Source: Paenibacillus harenae (GTDB lineage: Bacteria; Bacillota; Bacilli; Paenibacillales; Paenibacillaceae). Taken from it: 64,000 bases of DNA. The notes below the pieces were generated by a model that saw nothing but the letters and a program-made list of their open reading frames with translations, made no database searches and was not told the origin of the DNA. How positions within the stretch are numbered: position 1 is the first letter of the stretch; each line of letters starts with the position of its first letter. The translations under genes and the position numbers were made by a program. Location of the stretch: assembly GCF_030812415.1 (NCBI RefSeq), contig NZ_JAUSST010000002.1:248001-312000 (forward strand), written 5' to 3'. This document shows positions 9,727-18,441 of the stretch, in pieces.

Positions 9727-10057
9727 GATGGTTACCTCCTAATTGCATTTGTGCGAGGCGTAAACGGCTATCGCCGTCCTGGCGGCAAAAGCTAACGTTT
9801 CGCGGTGAAATTTAAGCACAGTATAATCAGCAGATTATATACTTTCTTAAATTTGTACTTAGGGGTTTCCCTAGCGGGAGAATGACTACGCTTTAATTAT
9901 GTGAATTGGACGTAAACGAAACAATGTGCTTTTCTTTGCATCGCCCACAGGTTTTTACTTCTTGCTCAAAAAACATTTTTTCGTGAAATGAAATGATTTC
10001 CAATCTAGAGTTTGACGGGTGATAGACCTGATTTCCAACAGGTTGTTGTTGGCCTTA

Positions 10058-10082
10058 TGAAAGCGCTACACTTTCGGTGTAG
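10058..10082 (+). promoter_or_regulatory. Cre-like site overlapping a hairpin before the uptake operon
   Basis: TGAAAGCGCTACAC (10058-10071) resembles a cre half-site pair, and CTACAC TTTCG GTGTAG (10066-10082) forms a 6-bp hairpin 25 nt before the first gene of the uptake operon. The rest of the 380-bp gap 9727-10107 is A/T-rich and shows a second small inverted repeat (ACCTG/CAGGT, about 10026-10043). It presumably carries the promoters of both divergent genes. Confidence 0.45.
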
Positions 10083-10107
10083 TTCAATATGTTAAGGGGG
10101 ATTCGCA

Positions 10108-11487
10108 ATGAAGATTCGCAAATTAATGGTGCTGTTATGCGCATTCGTTCTCGTACTTTCCGCATGCAGCGGCGGTTCGGGCAACGGCAACAGCACGAAC
10201 AACGGATCAAACCAAGCTACGAACAACGGCTCTGGCAACACGGCCACAGCTGCGCCGGAGGGTGAAGGAGAAGAAGATGCCAGCTCGCCGGAGATGGACT
10301 TCGACTTGGGCGGCAAAACGATCAAAGTCGTATCCTGGTGGGATATGACGATTCCGGAAGACAACCCCGACAATATTCAACGCAAGAAAAATCTGGATGA
10401 ATTGATGAAGAAGCATAACTTCAAAATCGAATACGTCGCGATTGACTTCGGCGAGTACCAACAGAAGGTAACGGCTTCCTTGCTGGCCGGCGAGCCGATC
10501 GGCGACATCGTCCGAATGGGCAGAAACTATACCATTCCTACGCTGGTGAAGCAAGATTTGCTGTGGCCGGTTGACGAATATACGAAAAACACGAAAGTGT
10601 TCAATCAGCAGACAACGAACGAATACTTTACCTACGAAGGAAGAGGCTACGCTTTCACAGAAGGCCAGGGCAACCTAGTTCAAGGCATTTTCTACAACCG
10701 CACGCTTATGAATCAGCTTGGCATCAAGGCGTTGCAAGAGTATGTGAACGAGGATAACTGGAATTGGGATACGTTTTTACAAGTTGCGAAAGAAGCGAAC
10801 AAAGATACGAACAATGACGGCAAGCTTGACACATGGGGACTTGCAAACTCACAGGTCGTGGAGCATGCGCTGTACTCGAACGAGGCTCACCTGACCAAAG
10901 GCAACAAACAAAATTTGGATGACCCTGCTACGCAAGAAGCGTTGAATTTCTTGTCGAAAATGGCAACGGAGCAAGTGTACAGACCGGGAGAGGGCGGCGA
11001 TTGGACAGAGCCGGGTCAATTTTTCCGTCAAGGCAATACCCTGATGTATGCCGGCGCTCTTTGGGAGCTGAACGGCTTCAAGACGGATATGCCGGATGCG
11101 GACATTGGTTTCGTTCCGTTCCCGAAAGGTCCAAGCGCGACAGAATATCATTCCTACGAAGCCATGTACCAAGCGCTTACGATTCCGAAAGCGGTCGAGA
11201 ATCCGGAGCAGCTGCTCTACATTTGGGAGAAAATCAACGATATCGATTCCGAATACGATTATCCGGATCAAGCTGCGTATGAAACGGCGTTCTCTAACGA
11301 AGATGACATTAACAATGCTCGGAAAGTGGCACCTGGCCTGATCGTATACGATCACGGCACGTACGGCGACGCTTTGAAGTTCTGGGATTTCGTTGGTGAG
11401 ATCAACAGCGGGGTATCGGTGTCTACCGTCGTCGAGAAGTACAAACCGGTGTTCCAAGCGGCGATCGATGCGGTGTACGGTTCTTAA
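10108..11487 (+). CDS. Sugar ABC transporter substrate-binding lipoprotein
   Basis: This family-1-type solute-binding protein has 459 aa. The lipobox is LSAC with Cys20 as lipidation site, followed by a Gly/Asn/Thr-rich linker and an acidic stretch before the binding domain (from about residue 65, KTIKVVSWWDM). It captures oligosaccharides outside the membrane, by context probably xylo-oligosaccharides. It has a good ribosome site (AAGGGGG). It is the first gene of a nine-gene same-strand operon without its own ATPase, so a shared MsmX-type ATPase is expected. Confidence 0.93.
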   Translation: MKIRKLMVLLCAFVLVLSACSGGSGNGNSTNNGSNQATNNGSGNTATAAPEGEGEEDASSPEMDFDLGGKTIKVVSWWDMTIPEDNPDNIQRKKNLDELMKKHNFKIEYVAIDFGEYQQKVTASLLAGEPIGDIVRMGRNYTIPTLVKQDLLWPVDEYTKNTKVFNQQTTNEYFTYEGRGYAFTEGQGNLVQGIFYNRTLMNQLGIKALQEYVNEDNWNWDTFLQVAKEANKDTNNDGKLDTWGLANSQVVEHALYSNEAHLTKGNKQNLDDPATQEALNFLSKMATEQVYRPGEGGDWTEPGQFFRQGNTLMYAGALWELNGFKTDMPDADIGFVPFPKGPSATEYHSYEAMYQALTIPKAVENPEQLLYIWEKINDIDSEYDYPDQAAYETAFSNEDDINNARKVAPGLIVYDHGTYGDALKFWDFVGEINSGVSVSTVVEKYKPVFQAAIDAVYGS

Positions 11488-11506
11488 CATGTTATAACAA
11501 GTGACC

Positions 11507-11545
11507 GACAGTCCCCATTTAGAAGTCATTCTAATGGGGACTGTC
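11507..11545 (+). terminator. Strong intercistronic hairpin
   Basis: A 13-bp perfect stem (GACAGTCCCCATT with AATGGGGACTGTC) is extended by three more pairs across a bulge. It lies just after the binding-protein gene. There is no T-run after it, so it more likely protects the upstream mRNA or partly attenuates than terminates fully. This would fit a need for more binding protein than permease. Confidence 0.6.
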
Positions 11546-11581
11546 ATTGAATTTAATCTCTTGCAGCAGGAGGGAGAAAAG

Positions 11582-14476
11582 TTGAACTTCAGAAAGAAGA
11601 ACTACGTCGCGATTCTACTCGTTCTCGCCGTACTGGCAACGTCTATATGGGCGTTCTACCCTTCGGATTCGAAGGGTAGCGGACGCGCCATGGCAATGGC
11701 GGATTTCAGCGCCGTTACGGCATCAGCAGGAGAAGACAGCTATGATGCGTATTTGAATACCTACTCGGATGCTGAACGGCCAGGCGATGTAATCCGAATA
11801 GAGGGCGAGAGCTACTCAGCAACGGCCGGCGATGGATTCGTCATATCGGATCATCTTGACGGATTGGACGGCAAAGCAGTTGTAACACCGGAATCCGGCT
11901 CAATTAGTTGGGATGTGCAGGTGAAACAAGCGGGTCTGTACAATTTGAGAATTCATTATTTGCCGATCGAGGGCAAGAGCTCTGCGATCGAAAGGCAGTT
12001 TGCCATAAACGATAAAGTCCCTTTTCAGGGCGCGGAGATATTATTATTCGATCGAGTTTGGGGTAATCGACAGGACGAAATCGGGCGTGACGATCGCGGC
12101 AACGAAATCAGGCCTCGGCAGGTAGAGAAGCCGGCATGGCAGCTCGGAGCCTTCAACGATCGGAATGGATATTATGATGAGCCTTACTCCTTTTACTTTG
12201 AGAGCGGGGAGCAATCGATTTCCTTGACGGCCTTAAGGGAACCGATGGCGATTGATTATATTGAGCTGTACCAGGACCAAGCTTTGTTGACATACGAGGA
12301 TTTGAAGAAAAAGTATGAGGCCGATGGAATCAAGCCGGTATCGGATCATTATATTGAAATCCAAGCCGAGGACGCGGTCGCAAAGTCATCGCCTACGTTG
12401 TATCCTCTGGCAGACCGGTCGAGTCCGACTGTCGTTCCGTACAATGTGTCTAAGCTTCGAATCAATACGATCGGCGGGACGAACTGGAAGCTTCCCGGAC
12501 AGTGGATCGAATGGGAGTTCGAGGCGCCAGAGGACGGCTTATACCAAATCGCGTTGAAGCAGAAGCAGGATCAGCTGCGGGGCGTGTACGCTACGCGAAG
12601 CTTGACGATCGATGGACAGACGCCGTTTCAGGAAATGAAGCGCCTGCGGTTCAACTTCGACATGGAATGGAAGATGAACGTGCTTGGTGAAGATGAGCCG
12701 TATTTGTTCCATTTGACGAAGGGAACGCATCGTATTCGCATGATGGTGTCGCTCGGCGATATCGCGCCGCTCATTCGCACGATCGAATCGAGCGTGCTGA
12801 AGTTGAACGAGTTGTATCGCAAAATATTGATGATTACGTCGAATACTCCCGATCCGTTCCGCGATTACCAACTGGAGAAGCGGATTCCGGACATGGTACC
12901 GACGTTCGAGGAGCAAGCCGTCATCATTCAAAGCGTAGCCGATTATTTGGAGCAATCGACTGGCGAACGCAGCGACAAAGTAGCTGTTCTTCATACGATG
13001 GTCGGCCAATTGAAAGAAATGATCGAGAATTCGGAGACTGTCGGCAATCGCTTAAGCGCATTCAAGACGAATGTCGGCGGACTTGGCACATGGATTCTTA
13101 CGGTGCGCGAGCAGCCGGTTGCACTAGATTATTTGATCGTATCCTCGCCAGGTACAAAGCTTCCAAGAGCGGAAGCGACGTTCTTCGAGGAGGTCAAGCA
13201 TGAGCTTGGCGCATACGTTGCTTCATATACCGAGGATTACGACAGCATCGGCAATACGAGCGAAGAGCAAGACAGCAAGATTACGGTTTGGGTTACGACA
13301 GGCAGGGATCAGGCGCAGGTGCTAAAGAGCTTGATCGACGATTCCTTCACGCCGGATTCGAAAGTCGCGGTAGACTTAAGGCTTGTTCCAGGCAACATAT
13401 TGCTGCCGGCAACGCTTGCTGACGAAGGACCGGATGTTGCAATGCAAATCGGAGAAGATGTTCCCGTGAATTATGCCATGAGGGGAGCGGCGGCAGACTT
13501 GACGCAGTTCTCTGACTTCGAGGAGGTCGCAGCTCGTTTCCATGACAGCGGACTTACGCCTTACAAGTATGACAGCGGCGTTTATGCCCTGCCGGAGCAG
13601 CAATCGTTCCCGATGCTCTTCTATCGCAAGGATATTCTCGAAGAGCTGGGACTTACGCCTCCGCAGACATGGCAGGATATTTACAATATGATTTCGGTCC
13701 TCCAAAAGCATAATATGGAGTTTTGGCTTCCGATCGAGGCTTCTAATGCGAGTCTGGTGCCGAACGCGACGTTCTCTGCGCTGCTTTATCAGAACGGCGG
13801 CGAGTTCTATCAGGATGAAGACAAAAAGACCGCGCTCGATACGGATATCTCCATGGAGATGTTCAAGAAGTGGACGCAATTTTATACCAACTACAAATTC
13901 CCTGTCATTGCGGACTTCCCGAACCGGTTCCGTACGGGAGAAATGCCGATCGGAATCGCGGATTACACGACCTATAATATGCTGACGGTATTGGCTCCGG
14001 AAATTAAAGGGCTGTGGGATTTCACGCTCGTTCCGGGTACGGAGCAGGCGGACGGCACCGTCAATCATCAGGTAGCCAGCCATACGACTGGCGTCATGCT
14101 GATGGAGAACGCCGATAACAAAGAAGCGTCGTGGGAGTTCATGAAATGGTGGACCAGTAAGGAAACCCAAATCGCGTACGGTCGCGAGATGGAAGGCTTG
14201 ATGGGCGAAGCTGCGCGTTATCCGACAGCTAACGCCGAAGCGCTCGAGGAATTGCCATGGCCGGTCAAGGATTATAACAATTTGGCGAGCCAGTGGGAAT
14301 GGGTAAGAGGCATTCCGCAAGTGCCCGGCGGCTACTTTACAGGACGCCATCTGGACAACGCCTTCCGCAGAGTCGTCAATGCGAGCGAGAACCCTCGAGA
14401 AGCCTTAAACGATTACGTCTTGTATATTAACGACGAAATCGAAATCAAGCGCAAAGAATTCAATTTACCGTATTAG
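11582..14476 (+). CDS. Membrane-anchored solute-binding protein with N-terminal CBM-like modules
   Basis: This protein of about 964 aa has an N-terminal membrane segment without a lipobox, two beta-sandwich regions resembling CBM6/35-type modules (about 60-250 and 280-410, each starting with an IEGE/IEIQAED-type strand), a helical linker, and a family-1 solute-binding domain (about 560-960, with LFYRKDILEELGL and WEFMKWWTS). The TTG start at 11582 is chosen because AGGAGGGAG lies 5-6 nt upstream; the longer frame from GTG 11501 runs through the upstream hairpin. It probably tethers polysaccharide and hands sugar to the permeases encoded next. Confidence 0.85.
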   Translation: MNFRKKNYVAILLVLAVLATSIWAFYPSDSKGSGRAMAMADFSAVTASAGEDSYDAYLNTYSDAERPGDVIRIEGESYSATAGDGFVISDHLDGLDGKAVVTPESGSISWDVQVKQAGLYNLRIHYLPIEGKSSAIERQFAINDKVPFQGAEILLFDRVWGNRQDEIGRDDRGNEIRPRQVEKPAWQLGAFNDRNGYYDEPYSFYFESGEQSISLTALREPMAIDYIELYQDQALLTYEDLKKKYEADGIKPVSDHYIEIQAEDAVAKSSPTLYPLADRSSPTVVPYNVSKLRINTIGGTNWKLPGQWIEWEFEAPEDGLYQIALKQKQDQLRGVYATRSLTIDGQTPFQEMKRLRFNFDMEWKMNVLGEDEPYLFHLTKGTHRIRMMVSLGDIAPLIRTIESSVLKLNELYRKILMITSNTPDPFRDYQLEKRIPDMVPTFEEQAVIIQSVADYLEQSTGERSDKVAVLHTMVGQLKEMIENSETVGNRLSAFKTNVGGLGTWILTVREQPVALDYLIVSSPGTKLPRAEATFFEEVKHELGAYVASYTEDYDSIGNTSEEQDSKITVWVTTGRDQAQVLKSLIDDSFTPDSKVAVDLRLVPGNILLPATLADEGPDVAMQIGEDVPVNYAMRGAAADLTQFSDFEEVAARFHDSGLTPYKYDSGVYALPEQQSFPMLFYRKDILEELGLTPPQTWQDIYNMISVLQKHNMEFWLPIEASNASLVPNATFSALLYQNGGEFYQDEDKKTALDTDISMEMFKKWTQFYTNYKFPVIADFPNRFRTGEMPIGIADYTTYNMLTVLAPEIKGLWDFTLVPGTEQADGTVNHQVASHTTGVMLMENADNKEASWEFMKWWTSKETQIAYGREMEGLMGEAARYPTANAEALEELPWPVKDYNNLASQWEWVRGIPQVPGGYFTGRHLDNAFRRVVNASENPREALNDYVLYINDEIEIKRKEFNLPY

Positions 14477-14493
14477 TTTGGGGGTGGAATCCA

Positions 14494-15450
14494 TTGCAAG
14501 CCGAAACAACCAGTCAAGCCGTGCCTAACCTTATCCATCCGAAGAAAAAATCGAGAATGGCCAATGTATGGACGGAATTGAAGAAAAACAAGCATTATTA
14601 TTTTCTGATGAGTCCGTACATGTTGATTTTCTTCACGTTTACGGTCATTCCGGTCGTGTTTTCTTTAATTCTTAGTTTCTTTTATTTCAACATGCTCGAA
14701 TTTCCTCGTTTCGTCGGATGGCAGAACTATTCCAGGCTGTTTCTGAACGACGATATTTTTATGATCGCAGTGAAGAACACCTTTCTCTTCGCGATCATAA
14801 CCGGACCGGTCAGCTATATCGCGTGCTTCTTCTTCGCATGGATTATCAATGAGCTGTCGCCGAAAGTGCGGTCGGTCATGACCTTGATCTTCTACGCGCC
14901 GGCTATTTCCGGCAACGTATTTTTCATCTGGCTGATCGTATTTTCGGGCGACCGCTACGGCTATTTGAACGGACTCCTGATCAAATTCGGATTTATACTT
15001 GAACCGATTCAATGGCTGACCAATGAACAATACATTCTTATCATCGTTATGATCGTACAGCTATGGCTCAGTCTGGGCACTAGCTTCCTCGCTTTTATCG
15101 CTGGTCTGCAGACGATCGACCGGACGCTGATCGAGGCGGGCGTCGTCGACGGAATCAAGAACCGCTGGCAGGAGCTATGGTTCATTACGCTTCCTTCGAT
15201 GAGGCCGCAGTTGCTGTTCGGCGCCGTCATGCAGATTACTGGATCGCTGGCTGTCGCGGATATTACCGTTGCGCTGGCGGGTTTCCCGAGCGTCAACTAT
15301 GCAGCGCATACGATCGTTACGCACTTGATGGACTACGGCACCATTCGTTTCGAGATGGGCTACGCCTCGGCTATTGCGACAGTGCTGTTCGGTATTATGA
15401 TCGGGACCAACAAATTGACGCAAAAATTGCTCAGAAAGGTAGGTGAGTAA
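14494..15450 (+). CDS. Sugar ABC transporter permease (MalF/UgpA type)
   Basis: This integral membrane permease has 318 aa and six predicted membrane segments. The cytoplasmic EAA-type loop appears as IEAGVVDGIKNRWQELWFITLPSM. The start is TTG after GGGGGTGG. It pairs with the next gene to form the channel. Confidence 0.92.
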   Translation: MQAETTSQAVPNLIHPKKKSRMANVWTELKKNKHYYFLMSPYMLIFFTFTVIPVVFSLILSFFYFNMLEFPRFVGWQNYSRLFLNDDIFMIAVKNTFLFAIITGPVSYIACFFFAWIINELSPKVRSVMTLIFYAPAISGNVFFIWLIVFSGDRYGYLNGLLIKFGFILEPIQWLTNEQYILIIVMIVQLWLSLGTSFLAFIAGLQTIDRTLIEAGVVDGIKNRWQELWFITLPSMRPQLLFGAVMQITGSLAVADITVALAGFPSVNYAAHTIVTHLMDYGTIRFEMGYASAIATVLFGIMIGTNKLTQKLLRKVGE

Positions 15451-15452
15451 CG

Positions 15453-16328
15453 TTGGTCGTTAAAATGATGGCCGCATTCCGAACGCCGAAGAGGCTTAAC
15501 CGTTCGTTTGCCGTCAGCTTTATCTTGTTCGCGTTTCTCGCCGTGTTCGGTGCGTTCATGGCGCTTCCGCTGCTTTATGCGGTGAATAACGCCTTCAAGC
15601 CGCTGGACGAATTGTTCATTTTCCCGCCGCGCTTCTTCGTGAACAATCCGACATTGGATAACTTTTACGATTTGATCGCCTTGATGGGCAATTCCTGGGT
15701 ACCGTTGTCCCGTTATATCGCCAATACGTTGCTTATTACGCTAATCGGCACAGCCGGACATATATTGCTTGCTTCCGCAGCTGCGTACCCATTGGCGAAA
15801 TACAACTTTCTCGGGTCAAAGGCGCTGTTCTCGATCGTCGTCCTGTCGCTTATGTTCTCGGGACATGTTACGGCTATTCCGAACTACATGGTGATGTCTT
15901 GGCTGGGCTGGATCAATTCCCATGCTTCGATTATCGTTCCATCGCTCGCGTTTCCGCTCGGGCTGTTCCTGATGAAGCAGTTCATCGAGCAGCTTCCGAC
16001 GGCTCTGCTGGAAGCGGCTAAGATCGATGGCGCGAGCGAATACCGGATCTATTGGAGCATCGTCATGCCGAATGTGAAGCCGGCTTGGCTGACTCTTATG
16101 ATCCTGCAGTTTCCTGCGTTATGGGGAACCGATGGGGGAAGCTTCATTTACAGCGAGAACCTGAAGACGCTCCATTACGCGCTCGGTCAGATCACTTTGG
16201 GAGGTATCGCTCGTGCAGGCGTCGGCGCTGCCGTCGCTCTTATCCTGATGGTCGTTCCGATATCGCTCTTCATCATCTCTCAGAGCAGCGTCATCCAGAC
16301 GATGGCGACTTCCGGGATGAAAGATTAG
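15453..16328 (+). CDS. Carbohydrate ABC transporter permease (MalG/UgpE type)
   Basis: This 291-aa partner permease has the EAA loop LEAAKIDGASEYRIYWSIVMP. The start codon is TTG, 2 nt after the previous stop, with an AGGTGAG ribosome site inside the upstream gene. An ATG four codons later is possible. Confidence 0.92.
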   Translation: MVVKMMAAFRTPKRLNRSFAVSFILFAFLAVFGAFMALPLLYAVNNAFKPLDELFIFPPRFFVNNPTLDNFYDLIALMGNSWVPLSRYIANTLLITLIGTAGHILLASAAAYPLAKYNFLGSKALFSIVVLSLMFSGHVTAIPNYMVMSWLGWINSHASIIVPSLAFPLGLFLMKQFIEQLPTALLEAAKIDGASEYRIYWSIVMPNVKPAWLTLMILQFPALWGTDGGSFIYSENLKTLHYALGQITLGGIARAGVGAAVALILMVVPISLFIISQSSVIQTMATSGMKD

Positions 16329-16344
16329 AAGGGAGACTTGCACG

Positions 16345-17805
16345 ATGTTGAAGAGCAAGACAAAACTAAGAGCTTATCTTCTTGCGGCGATATGCTGCGT
16401 ATTCGGCTTAAGCGCGGGAGGTTCGCTTGCGCATGCGGCGGATGGAGGGGCCTCCTACAATTATTCCGTTTGGGGCGATACGGTCGTATCACCTTCCGCT
16501 TATGAAGCGACGGAATTGTTGACAGGCGATAAGCTGGGTGTCGGGGTATTCAAAGATCCGAGCGATCTTCATGTAACGCCGGATAACGAAATATACGTTC
16601 TCGATTCCGGCAACAATCGGATCGTTGTGTTGGATGAGGACTACAGCGAGGCGGCGGTTATCGACTCCTTCGAGCGCGACGGTCAGACCGAAACGTTCCT
16701 GAACCCGCAGGGGATCTTCGTTTCGGATGAGAAGCATCTGCTGATTGCCGATACCGGGAACAAGCGCGTCGTGCATCTCGACGACGAAGGCGGCTTGGTG
16801 AATATTGTTGAGAAACCCTCGTCCGAGCTGCTGAAGGAGAATTTCGATTTTCAGCCAGTCCGAGTCATCATGGACAAGGCGCAGCGCATCTATGTGATGG
16901 CGACAGGCGTGTTCGACGGTCTGATGGAATTTAGCGCGGAAGGCTCGTTTACATCGTTCATCGGAGCGAACCGCGTAGGGGTCGATCCGGTGGAGCTGTT
17001 CTGGAAGCGGCTGTCGACGAAAGCGCAGCGCAGCCAAATGGTCATGTTCACGCCAACGGAATTTACGAACATGGATATTAACGACGAAGGCTTCATCTAC
17101 GCGACGAGCGGCGATACGGGCGACTCGATTCGGAAGCTGAATGCGCAAGGCAGCGATATATTGCGGAGAACGGGCTATTTCAAACCGATAGGCGATATTA
17201 ATTATAGGCCTGCAGACGGACGTTCCAGGCTTATTGATGTCGATGTTACAGACAGCGAGATATACTCTGTCCTTGACTCGAAGAAAGGCCGAATCTTTAC
17301 GTACAACGGCGATGGACACTTCATGTACGTGTTCGGCGGCATGGGCAACCGGATCGGCGAATTCAATACGCCGGTCGCTATAGAACGGGTCGGGGACGAT
17401 TTCCTCGTACTGGACAAGGCGTTCGGTGAGATAACCGTGTTCCAAACGACGGAATACGGGCGGACGTTGAATGAAGCCGTCAGGAGCTACTACCGCGGCG
17501 AGGAAGAAAAGTCGTTCGAGCTCTACGAACAAACGATTAATATGAACGCGAATCTGGATTTCGCTTATTCCGGTATCGGCAAGTCGATTCTAAGGCAAGG
17601 CGATTATGACGATGCAATGCGTTATTTCAAGCAAAGTTTGGACCAGCGCAACTATTCGAAGGCGTTCCTGCTTCACCGCAAGCAAGTGCTGAGGGAACAT
17701 TTCGGCATCATTATGACCGTCATCTTCGGCTTGATCGCCGTCGTCCTGCTCGCAAGGGCATACCGGAAAATGTTGGATAGAAAGAGGGGCGTTTCGGTTG
17801 AATAA
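16345..17805 (+). CDS. Secreted NHL/six-bladed propeller protein with TPR and C-terminal membrane segment
   Basis: This 486-aa protein has a signal peptide, NHL-type repeats (FKDPSDLHVTPDNEIYVLD, FLNPQGIFVSDEKHLLIAD, FNTPVAIERVGDDFLVLD), a short TPR-like helical region (about 375-440) and a C-terminal membrane segment (about 450-472). It is thus an outside-facing propeller anchored at its C-terminus. NHL propellers bind proteins or glycans. Its place between two permease pairs suggests a structural or substrate-docking role in the uptake complex. It overlaps the next gene by 8 nt. Confidence 0.8.
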   Translation: MLKSKTKLRAYLLAAICCVFGLSAGGSLAHAADGGASYNYSVWGDTVVSPSAYEATELLTGDKLGVGVFKDPSDLHVTPDNEIYVLDSGNNRIVVLDEDYSEAAVIDSFERDGQTETFLNPQGIFVSDEKHLLIADTGNKRVVHLDDEGGLVNIVEKPSSELLKENFDFQPVRVIMDKAQRIYVMATGVFDGLMEFSAEGSFTSFIGANRVGVDPVELFWKRLSTKAQRSQMVMFTPTEFTNMDINDEGFIYATSGDTGDSIRKLNAQGSDILRRTGYFKPIGDINYRPADGRSRLIDVDVTDSEIYSVLDSKKGRIFTYNGDGHFMYVFGGMGNRIGEFNTPVAIERVGDDFLVLDKAFGEITVFQTTEYGRTLNEAVRSYYRGEEEKSFELYEQTINMNANLDFAYSGIGKSILRQGDYDDAMRYFKQSLDQRNYSKAFLLHRKQVLREHFGIIMTVIFGLIAVVLLARAYRKMLDRKRGVSVE

Positions 17806-18424
17806 AGAGCTTATTAAATTTCCGTTGTATTTGATCACGCATCCCTTTAACGGTTATTGGGAGTTGAAATACGAACAGAGCAAGAAGCTGAATCTTATGA
17901 TGTCGTTCGGTATTCTGCTGTTGCTCATCCTGACCAACGTCCTAGGCAGCCAGTACAGCGGTTTTCTGGTCAATATTTATAATCCCGACCAAATGAACAG
18001 CCTGATGGAAATTACGTACGTGATCGTTCCGGTCTTGTTCTGGTGCGTGGCCAATTGGTCGCTCACGACGCTGATGGATGGAGAAGGGAAGTTTGTTGAT
18101 ATTTTCACGTCGACCTGCTTCGCGCTCGTGCCGATGGTCATTATCAACTTCCCATGGATATGGCTGAGCAACGTTATTTCCTTGCAGGAGACGACATTTT
18201 ATTATTTTTGCAACAGTTTCGCCGCTTTATGGTCCATGTACCTGTTGTTTGTTGGAAATATGACCGTGCATCAATTTACGCCTAGCAAAACAATCCTAAC
18301 GATTGCGCTGTCGCTTGTGGCGATCGGCTTCATGGCGTTCCTTTGCCTATTGTTCTTTAGTTTGCTCCAACAAATTGTGTCTTTCGTCACTATTATTTAT
18401 CAAGAAATCACCTTGAGGAACTGA
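17798..18424 (+). CDS. Yip1-family-like membrane protein
   Basis: This 208-aa protein has about five membrane segments and the early motif LITHPFNGYWELKYEQ, typical of Yip1-domain proteins found beside NHL and DUF5696 genes in Paenibacilli. The TTG start overlaps the NHL gene. The function of this family in bacteria is unknown; here it may help assemble the transporter. Confidence 0.75.
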   Translation: MNKELIKFPLYLITHPFNGYWELKYEQSKKLNLMMSFGILLLLILTNVLGSQYSGFLVNIYNPDQMNSLMEITYVIVPVLFWCVANWSLTTLMDGEGKFVDIFTSTCFALVPMVIINFPWIWLSNVISLQETTFYYFCNSFAALWSMYLLFVGNMTVHQFTPSKTILTIALSLVAIGFMAFLCLLFFSLLQQIVSFVTIIYQEITLRN

Positions 18425-18441
18425 GGAAGGAGGAACGAAAG

